Below are positions 1 through 5,460 of a stretch of DNA of 5,460 bases, piece by piece (positions within the stretch are counted from its first letter, which is position 1; each line of letters begins with the position of its first letter). The notes beneath the pieces are model-generated. The model worked only from the letters and a program-made list of their open reading frames with translations. It searched no databases and had not been told where the DNA came from. The DNA is from Candidatus Omnitrophota bacterium (GTDB lineage Bacteria > Omnitrophota > Gorgyraeia > Zapsychrales > Zapsychraceae). Made by a program: the position numbers and the translations under genes. Location of the stretch: positions 1 to 5,460 of the forward strand of contig JAGYNW010000150.1 of assembly GCA_018399915.1 (NCBI GenBank). The letters are read 5' to 3'.

Positions 1-2
1 TT

Positions 3-8
3 AGGAGG
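3..8 (+). promoter_or_regulatory. Ribosome binding site of the 72-residue protein gene
   Basis: A perfect AGGAGG lies 5 bases before the ATG at 14. It is the main reason to accept the short gene that follows as real and to fix its start. The promoter lies outside the window. Confidence 0.8.
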
Positions 9-13
9 GATTT

Positions 14-232
14 ATGAAGTATATCGACAAAAAAGATTTGATGAAAGATAGACGTGTCATTGAAGAAATTAATAGGCATCTCTGGATCGAAAGTGAAAAA
101 TCGGGATATAATATTACTTTTGAAAAGGCTGCTAGGGAATGGTTTGATAACTTTGCGGAGGTTTGGACGCAACATTATATCCCTAATGCGAAATTTTCTT
201 CGAATGGGAAGCATAAAAAAGGATGTAAATAA
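14..232 (+). CDS. Small conserved-looking hypothetical protein, 72 residues
   Basis: I cannot assign a function. The product is a small, soluble, charged protein without signal peptide, membrane segment or cysteine motif; its only Cys is next to last. The first half (about residues 8-45) is rich in Glu, Lys and Arg and looks helical, with aromatic residues (W24, Y32, W43, F47, W51) spaced as in a small helical bundle. The C-terminal 15 residues are Lys/Ser/Gly-rich and probably disordered. The start is fixed by a perfect AGGAGG 5 bases upstream. The gene ends 39 bp from the 3' end of the opposing minus-strand gene, so it is not in an operon with anything to its right, and its partners, if any, are to the left. 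The wording of the core (an 'IEEINRHLWIESEKSGY'-like stretch followed by 'FEKAAREW') reminds me of short uncharacterised proteins in uncultured Gram-negative phyla, but I cannot verify this. The overlapping frame from 54 has no comparable start and is rejected. Confidence 0.72.
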   Translation: MKYIDKKDLMKDRRVIEEINRHLWIESEKSGYNITFEKAAREWFDNFAEVWTQHYIPNAKFSSNGKHKKGCK

Positions 233-271
233 TAGATCTTTTATGGCTTTTATGTTTGAATAGATCGAGAT

Positions 272-664
272 TTACTCTTTTAGTGGTTTGGAAGTGACCC
301 ACCGTAAGGCATCTTCATAATTTTCAAAAATTTTGACTTCATTTTTGGTTTTTACGGGTTCACCCCGGGTCCAAAGTCTTTGCCATGCACTGGAAAGGCC
401 ATGTTTAAGGACGATAGCGGATTTCCCTCCACCAATCTTTTTCTCATTCGCCGCATGAAATCTTCGGATCAACTCAATATCAGAAAAACCGACCACATCA
501 AAGTACAGATCCCGATGATCAAAGATAACATGGTTATGGGGAAGCCATTTTTGTTCTTTGAGGAGTTCTTTAGCCATGGCAATATAATCATACCCGGACA
601 TATTTCCGGAAGTCTTAACGACCGCGACGTTATTTCGGGAAACAAAACTGATAGAGTATTTCAT
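272..664 (-). CDS. SpoIIAA-like/STAS-like small soluble protein, 130 residues
   Basis: The product is a cytoplasmic protein of mixed alpha/beta pattern and is probably complete. It begins with two short strands (about residues 3-19: a polar strand, a turn with N11-N12, then VAVVKTSG). A helix follows (about 25-37), then a strand ending in the acidic turn FDHRDL (48-53), a helix (about 59-75), a further strand SAIVL (about 82-86), and a C-terminal segment with VKIFENYEDALRWV (110-123). This order and the closing 'F.ny.eAl.Wv' signature match my memory of the SpoIIAA-like/STAS-SEC14-like family of bacterial orphan proteins. No phosphorylatable Ser/Thr of a true anti-sigma antagonist can be singled out, so a partner-switching role is not claimed. 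It is transcribed alone, divergently from gpmI, from a strong-looking promoter at 703-731. Its ribosome binding site is poor: only GGA about 12 bases before the ATG. The reverse-frame reading at 380-709 is a shadow. Confidence 0.75.
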   Translation of the reverse strand: MKYSISFVSRNNVAVVKTSGNMSGYDYIAMAKELLKEQKWLPHNHVIFDHRDLYFDVVGFSDIELIRRFHAANEKKIGGGKSAIVLKHGLSSAWQRLWTRGEPVKTKNEVKIFENYEDALRWVTSKPLKE

Positions 665-702
665 TGTAAAATTTTATCCAATTATTTAAGTAATAATGAG
701 AT

Positions 703-731
703 ATTTTAACATGCCAAGAAATCAAAGTCAA
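703..731 (-). promoter_or_regulatory. Sigma70-type promoter of the minus-strand STAS-like gene
   Basis: Read on the minus strand, TTGACT (731 to 726) is followed by a 17-bp spacer and TAAAAT (708 to 703). The spacer ends in TGT, so the -10 is also of the extended TGn type. The expected start of transcription is near 696, giving a leader of about 30 bases before the ATG at 664. The match to consensus is the best in the window. No experiment supports it. Confidence 0.65.
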
Positions 732-780
732 TTTTACCGAAGGAAAATAAGCCTTTATTTTGTTTGATTTTACGTTACAA

Positions 781-798
781 TGGTATAAAATTTATAAT
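781..798 (+). promoter_or_regulatory. Candidate promoter of the gpmI-led operon
   Basis: TGGTATAAA at 781-789 fits an extended -10 element, with only a weak -35 (TGTTTG, 761-766) at 17 bp. A second perfect -10 hexamer, TATAAT, sits at 793-798 but has no good -35. Either would give a leader of roughly 55-65 bases before gpmI. AT-rich DNA produces such hexamers by chance, so the exact start is uncertain. The lack of any other sizeable gap upstream of the four rightward genes supports a promoter here. Confidence 0.4.
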
Positions 799-861
799 CT
801 TAGGGTGAGGCAAATCTGGAATAACTAATATGAATGAATATTTAAAATAAAGGGATATATC

Positions 862-2493
862 ATGGTGCAAAAATTGAAAAAAATAAAGGATTTTGAGGGG
901 CGAAATGGCCCGTTATTATTGATTATTATGGATGGTGTAGGAATAGGTAAGAAAGATGAGAGTGATGGCGTTTTTATGGCTAATATGCCAATATTGGACG
1001 GATTGATGCAAAGTCAATTATACCTTCCTTTGCAAGCCCATGGAACTGCGGTAGGTATGCCAACGGATGAGGATATGGGCAATAGTGAGGTCGGGCATAA
1101 TGCTTTAGGGGCAGGGAGGGTCTTCCCGCAAGGTGCCGCGCTTGTCAATAAATCCATAGAATCTCAGAATATTTTTCAGTCAGAAACATGGGGAAATTTG
1201 ATTTCACGCGTAAAGGAAAATAATTCCACCTTTCATTTTTTGGGCCTTTTATCTGATGGCAATGTGCATTCTAATATTAATCATCTGTATAAGCTTGTAA
1301 GAAAATGTGCTGAAAGTGGAGTCCAAAAAGTCAGGATTCACGCTTTAACAGATGGAAGGGATGTTTATGAGCGGTCAGCCTTGACATATATTGAAGGCTG
1401 CGAGAATTTGCTTAAAGATTTGAATTCTCAATATAAAGTTGATTATCGCATTGCGTCTGGCGGGGGACGCATGATAACCACTATGGACCGTTATCAAGCG
1501 GATTGGGATGTGGTAAAGAATGGTTGGAACACCCATGTCTTGGGAAAAGGGAGGGCCTTTGCATCCGCCTCGGAGGCCATACAAACATATTATGATGAGG
1601 ACCCTGAAATCAATGACCAATTTTTACCTCCTTTTGTTATCACCGAAGAGGGAAAACCTGTCGGTCCGATTGAGGATGGGGATTCGGTAGTTTGTATTAA
1701 CTTCCGGGGAGACAGGGTTGTTGAGATTTCAATGGCTTTTGAAGGAGGGAATGATTTTAATCAGTTTGAGAGAGAACGCGTTCCGGATGTTCTTTATGCG
1801 GGCATGATGCAATATGATGGCGATCTACATATTCCAAAGAATTATTTAGTTAATCCGCCGGTCATTGATAACAGTGTCAGCGAGTTCCTATGCAATGAAA
1901 AAATAAAGTCGTTTGCTATATCGGAGACCCAGAAATTTGGGCATGTTACCTATTTTTGGAATGGTAATAAATCCGGTTATGTCTGTAGAGATTATGAAGA
2001 ATTTATTGAGATCCCATCTGATAAGATCCAGTTTCAAAAAGCGCCCAAGATGAAAGCGCATGAGATAACGGAGAAAACAATGGAATTATTGCGAAGCGGG
2101 AAATATAAATTCGGGCGTCTTAACTTTCCCAATGGTGATATGGTGGCGCATGCCGGGGTCCCTCAAAGTATTATTCAGGCCTTGGAAACGGTTGATCAAT
2201 GTTTGGGCGAATTGATTGACGCTGTAAAATCCTTGAATGGGATTGCTGTTATCACAGCTGACCATGGAAATGCTGATGAGATGTTTACGATGAAAAAAGG
2301 TGAAAGAGTGGTCAGTACCGCGCATTCATTGAATAAAGTTCCTTTTGCGATCGTGGACAGTGGCTATAAGGGAGAATATACGATGGCGACTCTAGAAAGG
2401 CCAGGTTTATCGAATATAGCTTCGACATTGCTCAATTTGTTAGGATATGAGAGACCTGAGATGTATGACCCATCTCTCATTAACTTTAAGTAA
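862..2493 (+). CDS. gpmI: 2,3-bisphosphoglycerate-independent phosphoglycerate mutase (plant-like long type)
   Basis: This cytosolic enzyme interconverts 3-phosphoglycerate and 2-phosphoglycerate in glycolysis and gluconeogenesis through a phosphoserine intermediate and two Mn2+ ions. It belongs to the alkaline phosphatase superfamily. The visible active-site set is complete: metal ligand D24 in the MDGVG motif, nucleophile S75 in MGNSEVGH, D426 and H430 in NGDMVAHAG, D467 and H468 in TADHGNADE, and H488 in TAHS. Substrate-binding elements are H160 and D164-R166-D167 (HALTDGRD), R203 and R210 (SGGGRM..TMDR), R282 and R285 (FRGDR) and K358 just before HVTYFWNG. The length of 543 residues exceeds the roughly 510-515 of Bacillus and E. 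coli GpmI. The wording around 200-215, 310-330 (YAGMMQYDG) and 361-370 follows plant-type enzymes. About 12 extra residues precede the usual N-terminus. The ATG is chosen because AAAGGG (849-854) lies 7 bases upstream. It is the first gene of a likely four-gene unit. The next start is 38 bp away and no terminator intervenes. Confidence 0.97.
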   Translation: MVQKLKKIKDFEGRNGPLLLIIMDGVGIGKKDESDGVFMANMPILDGLMQSQLYLPLQAHGTAVGMPTDEDMGNSEVGHNALGAGRVFPQGAALVNKSIESQNIFQSETWGNLISRVKENNSTFHFLGLLSDGNVHSNINHLYKLVRKCAESGVQKVRIHALTDGRDVYERSALTYIEGCENLLKDLNSQYKVDYRIASGGGRMITTMDRYQADWDVVKNGWNTHVLGKGRAFASASEAIQTYYDEDPEINDQFLPPFVITEEGKPVGPIEDGDSVVCINFRGDRVVEISMAFEGGNDFNQFERERVPDVLYAGMMQYDGDLHIPKNYLVNPPVIDNSVSEFLCNEKIKSFAISETQKFGHVTYFWNGNKSGYVCRDYEEFIEIPSDKIQFQKAPKMKAHEITEKTMELLRSGKYKFGRLNFPNGDMVAHAGVPQSIIQALETVDQCLGELIDAVKSLNGIAVITADHGNADEMFTMKKGERVVSTAHSLNKVPFAIVDSGYKGEYTMATLERPGLSNIASTLLNLLGYERPEMYDPSLINFK

Positions 2494-2531
2494 ATAAGGA
2501 TAAGTTGAGCTGATTTACCGGGGAGTTTTGA

Positions 2532-3245
2532 ATGCTTGTTTTTCTTTTTTTAGCTTTTGTAGGGATTGTTGTTTTGGGCGTAATCTTTTGCATATTTTTT
2601 GATCAGGCAGTATTGACCCGAAAGGACACGATTTATCGGGTGCAAACGGATAAGAAAAAAGTCGCGCTAACATTTGATGATGGACCGTCTTGGGAGTGGA
2701 CCCCTAAAATTTTGGATGAGTTGAATAAAGCCGGAATTAAAGCGACTTTTTTTTTGGTAGGCTATCATGTCCAAAAATATCCGGATATTGCCCGGAGGAT
2801 CGTTGCGGAAGGTCATACGATTGGCAATCATGGATATGCCCATAGTGTATTGTTTTATTATACACCCGCAGAGATAGAGGAAGAGATTAAGTATAGTGAG
2901 AAGGTCATTAAGGATATTACGGGATATACAACCAAATTCTTCAGGCCGCCTAAAGCTTGGCTTAGAAAATCAATCAAACAAAAAATCAAATCTATGGGGT
3001 ACGAGGTCGTTCTTTGGTCTTTGAATTCTAAGGACTGGGTATCCTTTAATCATAAACAAATCGTTAATTATATTTCCAAAAAAGTCAAAAATGGGGACAT
3101 ACTCCTTTTTCATGATAGCGGCAATGTCTTTTCGACAGAAGGGGGCGTCCGGACACAAACCGTTAAATCCATAACCCTTTTAGCGCGGACTTTAGCTGAA
3201 AAAGGTTATGAATTTGTATCCGTGGAGGAATTATTAAATGAATAA
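2532..3245 (+). CDS. Membrane-anchored polysaccharide deacetylase (NodB homology, CE4-type)
   Basis: This is a metal-dependent de-N-acetylase or de-O-acetylase of the NodB fold, anchored by one N-terminal hydrophobic segment (about residues 2-23), so the catalytic domain should lie outside the cytoplasmic membrane. The family motifs appear in order. Motif 1 is TFDDGP (47-52), with D49 as catalytic base and D50 as metal ligand. Motif 2 is NHGYAHS (99-105), with metal ligands H100 and H104. Motif 3 is FRPP (137-140). Motif 4 is W162 with D168-W169. Motif 5 is LLFHD (191-195), with catalytic H194. One oddity is that motif 3 continues as Lys-Ala-Trp where most relatives have Tyr/Phe-Gly after Pro-Pro. 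The length of 237 residues is normal for a single-domain member. GGGGAG (2520-2525) stands 6 bases before the ATG. The stop overlaps the start of the next gene by 8 bp, so translation is probably coupled to the glycosyltransferase. The substrate (peptidoglycan, exopolysaccharide or a lipid-linked HexNAc) cannot be read from sequence. Confidence 0.92.
   Translation: MLVFLFLAFVGIVVLGVIFCIFFDQAVLTRKDTIYRVQTDKKKVALTFDDGPSWEWTPKILDELNKAGIKATFFLVGYHVQKYPDIARRIVAEGHTIGNHGYAHSVLFYYTPAEIEEEIKYSEKVIKDITGYTTKFFRPPKAWLRKSIKQKIKSMGYEVVLWSLNSKDWVSFNHKQIVNYISKKVKNGDILLFHDSGNVFSTEGGVRTQTVKSITLLARTLAEKGYEFVSVEELLNE
3224..3229 (+). promoter_or_regulatory. Internal ribosome binding site for the glycosyltransferase gene
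   Basis: GGAGGA lies inside the last codons of the deacetylase gene, 8 bases before the ATG at 3238. It fixes the start of the downstream gene and supports the 8-bp overlap as genuine translational coupling. Confidence 0.75.
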
Positions 3246-4965
3246 AGATTTTTTTGAGAGCAAGAGTCACGGTTTTTTGATTCTTCTTTTGGTCATCATC
3301 GCATATTTCTTTTTGATGTTCGGCAATGGAATTGTCAGCTTGACTCATCCGGATGAGGTTTTTTATATCCAGAGCGCCAAAGAGATGGTCAAGTATGAGA
3401 GTTGGCTAACGCCGATGATCTTTGATGCGGTTCAGTTTGAAAAGCCTTTTTTAAGTTTTGCTTTATTCGCCGCAGCTATTAAATGGTTTGGGTTAACGCC
3501 TTTTGTTGCCAGATTTTGGCCTGCCTTTTTTGGAATGCTTGGGGTTTTGACTGTTTACGGGATTTCTTGGATCTTATTCCAAAGAAAGAGGCTTAGTTTT
3601 TTGTCCGCTATCATCCTTGCCAGTAGTTTTATTTACATGGCCTTATCTCGAGCCGTATTAACGGATGTCATTTTTACCGGATGGGTTACCATGGCTATAG
3701 GTTTTTTTATTTGGGCCTATTACCGGCCGGAAAATAAAGGATATGGATTGATTTTATGCGCTGTTTTTACGGCGTTAGCCGTGTTGACCAAAGGTTTGTT
3801 AGGTGTAACATTCGTTTGTGGAACGGTATTTTTGTTTTTATTTCTGAAAAAAGATTTGAGATTTCTCAAGTGTCAGGCGACTTTTTGGTCTCTTTTATTG
3901 TTTCTTGCACTTGCGCTCCCATGGCACGTGTTAATGTACCTTCAGCATGGACAATGGTTCCTTGAAGAATATTTTGGGAATGTGCATATCCGGCGGTTGT
4001 TTGAGACAGAACATCCAAAGATCAATGTGTGGTATTTTTATCCAGGGCTTATGTTCGCGGGGATACTTCCCTGGGCTTTTTATTGGTACTTAGCTGGAAA
4101 GAATACATACAAACATATTCATGAAAAATTGCAAGACAGGGATAAACTATTGCTTTTGATCTGTTGGATTTTTAATGTGTGGATATTTGTCCAGTTTGCT
4201 GCTTGTAAATTGGCGAGTTATATCTTCCCTGTTTTTCCTGCCATGGCTATCTTATTCGCGCATTCTATAGAACAGGAATTGGTAAAGGTAAAGGAAAAAG
4301 GAGATAGTCCGGCCTTACGGGGGATCGGATATATCGTTGCTCTAATCTTATTAGTTGTTTCAGGAGCATCAATTTTTTATGGATTTCAATATGCGAATTT
4401 TTTAGGCAGCTTTCAGCCTTTTCTTCTAGTATCTTTTTTGGCCTTTTTTTCATCGATCATTATTCTATTTCTTGCTTTTAAGAAAAAATACGTAAAATTG
4501 GTGTTTTCAAAATTATTGGTTACGATCAGTTTACTGATTCTTTTATTCTTCGTCCGGCCATATATCGAACCATGGGTATCCTGTAAGCATATCTCAGAGG
4601 TGTTTAATGATCTTAAGGATCAATCGGGCACAACCGTCTTGGCCAGTAAGTTTTATGTCCGTGGCATCCGTTTTTATACCGATAGAAAGATGGCGGTCAT
4701 TGATATTAATGGAAAAGGCTTTTACAGCCCGCATCCTATTCCCTTCTTAAATAGTGACCAAAAAGTCATTGATTTCTTAGACAGTCAACCTTTGACGTAT
4801 GCCATCGTAAAAGAAGGGAACGTCGAAGATCTAAAGCGAATTTGTATGAATTCAGATTACAGTTTGAAGGAAATTGAAGGGATAGGAGGAAAATATATTT
4901 TGAAAATTATTAAGGAGCATGATAAAGCCGGAGGGTCACCGCTCAAAGAACAGCGTAAATATTAA
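3238..4965 (+). CDS. ArnT/PMT-like GT-C membrane glycosyltransferase
   Basis: This integral inner-membrane enzyme, 575 residues against about 550 for E. coli ArnT, probably transfers a sugar from a polyprenyl-phosphate donor to an envelope acceptor on the periplasmic side. The first membrane segment is about 12-33. It is followed by the GT-C signature D39-E40 (HPDEVFY), whose Asp is the expected catalytic or metal-binding acid. FEKP with K69, R138 and D143 (SRAVLTD) and TKG (184-186) match conserved positions of the ArnT/PMT_2 group. H250 and R252-R253 (VHIRR) precede the LPW-containing membrane segment, and KLASYIFPVFPA (from K324) matches the ArnT 'KLPTYILP' region. Roughly twelve hydrophobic segments end near residue 438. 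Residues about 440-575 form a soluble C-terminal domain, as in ArnT-like proteins. The gene starts within the end of the deacetylase gene, with GGAGGA 8 bases upstream. Donor and acceptor are unknown. An aminoarabinose specificity is not claimed, because no arn synthesis genes are visible. Confidence 0.88.
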   Translation: MNKDFFESKSHGFLILLLVIIAYFFLMFGNGIVSLTHPDEVFYIQSAKEMVKYESWLTPMIFDAVQFEKPFLSFALFAAAIKWFGLTPFVARFWPAFFGMLGVLTVYGISWILFQRKRLSFLSAIILASSFIYMALSRAVLTDVIFTGWVTMAIGFFIWAYYRPENKGYGLILCAVFTALAVLTKGLLGVTFVCGTVFLFLFLKKDLRFLKCQATFWSLLLFLALALPWHVLMYLQHGQWFLEEYFGNVHIRRLFETEHPKINVWYFYPGLMFAGILPWAFYWYLAGKNTYKHIHEKLQDRDKLLLLICWIFNVWIFVQFAACKLASYIFPVFPAMAILFAHSIEQELVKVKEKGDSPALRGIGYIVALILLVVSGASIFYGFQYANFLGSFQPFLLVSFLAFFSSIIILFLAFKKKYVKLVFSKLLVTISLLILLFFVRPYIEPWVSCKHISEVFNDLKDQSGTTVLASKFYVRGIRFYTDRKMAVIDINGKGFYSPHPIPFLNSDQKVIDFLDSQPLTYAIVKEGNVEDLKRICMNSDYSLKEIEGIGGKYILKIIKEHDKAGGSPLKEQRKY

Positions 4966-4980
4966 TAATGGAAGTTAAGT

Positions 4981-4986
4981 GAGGAG
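4981..4986 (+). promoter_or_regulatory. Ribosome binding site of the hflK-like gene
   Basis: GAGGAG is placed 9 bases before the ATG at 4996. It decides the start of the right-edge gene, whose coding frame is open to the end of the window. Confidence 0.7.
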
Positions 4987-4995
4987 ATTACAATT

Positions 4996-5460
4996 ATGGA
5001 TTTTAAAATTCCTGATACCCCTGAGGAGATGTTCGGGGAAGGCAAAAAAAAGTTTCAGAATATGAATTTAAATAAATGGTTTCCCTTTTTCGTGATTTTG
5101 CTAGTTGTTTTGATTTTTATCGGCACCTCTTTTTATTCTGTGGGCCAGGGCGAGGTTGGCGTAATCCGGCGTTTTGGAAAATACAGCAGAATAACCGAGC
5201 CTGGATTGCACTGGAAGATCCCTTTCGGGATAGAAAAGGTCAATATTGTTCCTGTTAGTTTGGTGTATAAAGAGGAATTTGGATTTCGTACTCTTAAAGC
5301 CGGAGTAGGGACAACTTATTCTCAAAGGTCTTTTGATGATGAATCACTGATGTTAACAGGCGATCTAAATGTCCTGGATGTCAGTTGGGTCATTCAGTTT
5401 CGCATTAAGGACCCGGTCGATATGCTTTTTAATATCCGTAAACCGGAAGTAACGGTTCGC
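4996..5460 (+). CDS. hflK: HflK-type SPFH/band 7 protein, FtsH modulator (5' part, cut by window end)
   Basis: HflK and HflC form a membrane-anchored cage that surrounds and tunes the FtsH protease. The 155 visible codons run open to the window edge. A short charged N-terminus (1-27) is followed by one membrane segment (about 29-48). The SPFH domain then starts with GQGEVGVIRRFGKY (50-63) and PGLHWKIPFG (69-78). The stretch ESLMLTGDLNV (116-126) with VIQFRIKDP (132-140) is typical of HflK rather than HflC or prohibitin/stomatin, where the 'MLTGD.N' block differs. The cytoplasmic N-terminus lacks the long Gly/Pro-rich extension of E. coli HflK. The start follows GAGGAG and lies 30 bp after the glycosyltransferase stop, so co-transcription is likely. 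An hflC gene would be expected just beyond the window. A general SPFH protein is the alternative. Confidence 0.88.
   Translation, partial: MDFKIPDTPEEMFGEGKKKFQNMNLNKWFPFFVILLVVLIFIGTSFYSVGQGEVGVIRRFGKYSRITEPGLHWKIPFGIEKVNIVPVSLVYKEEFGFRTLKAGVGTTYSQRSFDDESLMLTGDLNVLDVSWVIQFRIKDPVDMLFNIRKPEVTVR

Noticed and set aside
209..249. AT-rich inverted repeat (AAGCATAAAA against TTTTATGGCTT) at the end of the 72-residue gene, as a possible terminator
   Set aside because: The stem is about 10 bp, nearly all A-T with one bulge, the loop is about 20 bases, and no T tract follows directly. It is too weak to call.
54..263. Open frame of 69 codons overlapping the first small gene
   Set aside because: It has no ribosome binding site, its composition is unlike a soluble protein, and it overlaps a frame with a perfect AGGAGG.
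380..709. Plus-strand frame of 109 codons opposite the STAS-like gene
   Set aside because: It is antisense to a frame with coherent protein character and a near-consensus promoter. Its own translation shows no recognisable domain.
2447..2480. Inverted repeat ATGAGAGA/TCTCTCAT (8 bp, 18-base loop) and a competing GAGATG/CATCTC hairpin at the 3' end of gpmI
   Set aside because: It lies inside coding sequence that is well explained by the conserved C-terminus, and no U tract follows. Two alternative short stems could suggest attenuation, but nothing else supports that.
3238..4965. Naming the glycosyltransferase arnT
   Set aside because: The GT-C signature fits the family, but donor and acceptor specificity cannot be read from sequence and no aminoarabinose synthesis genes are in view.
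5076..5325. Short frames on both strands over the hflK start
   Set aside because: They are shadows of the SPFH coding frame that begins at 4996 and is open to the window end.

Overview
The window is an AT-rich (by eye about 40% GC), gene-dense bacterial chromosome segment with short intergenic gaps and clear Shine-Dalgarno sites. It holds six protein genes: two small uncharacterised ones at the left, then four co-directional genes that look like one transcription unit. An ArnT-type membrane glycosyltransferase, a membrane-anchored NodB deacetylase and an HflK homologue suggest a Gram-negative cell envelope. The overall style resembles uncultured lineages such as Omnitrophota or their relatives, but this placement is an impression from protein style and is not proven by any marker here.

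Left part (1-860). A 72-residue charged soluble protein (14-232, +) converges on a 130-residue protein on the minus strand (272-664) that resembles the SpoIIAA-like/STAS-like group. The 197-bp gap at 665-861 is divergent. It carries a very good sigma70-type promoter for the minus-strand gene (TTGACT, 17 bp, TAAAAT with an extended TG) and a plausible extended -10 promoter for the rightward genes.

Right part (862-5460). gpmI encodes cofactor-independent phosphoglycerate mutase with all metal and catalytic residues in place. Its sequence is of the longer type known from plants rather than the Bacillus/E. coli type. It is followed after 38 bp by a NodB-fold polysaccharide deacetylase with an N-terminal membrane anchor. 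That gene overlaps by 8 bp a 575-residue ArnT/PMT-like GT-C glycosyltransferase. After 30 bp comes the 5' part of an HflK-type SPFH protein, cut by the window edge. No terminator is visible between any of the four.

How they may work together. The overlapping deacetylase and glycosyltransferase are the most suggestive pair. Both are predicted to face the periplasm, so one could deacetylate a lipid-linked amino sugar or a glycan and the other could move a sugar from an undecaprenyl-phosphate carrier onto an envelope acceptor, in the spirit of ArnD/ArnT or NaxD/FlmK lipid A modification. This is inference. HflK would belong to membrane quality control with FtsH, and gpmI to central glycolysis. 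I saw no RNA gene, CRISPR array, mobile element or large repeat, and nothing that forces a claim of a wholly new system.
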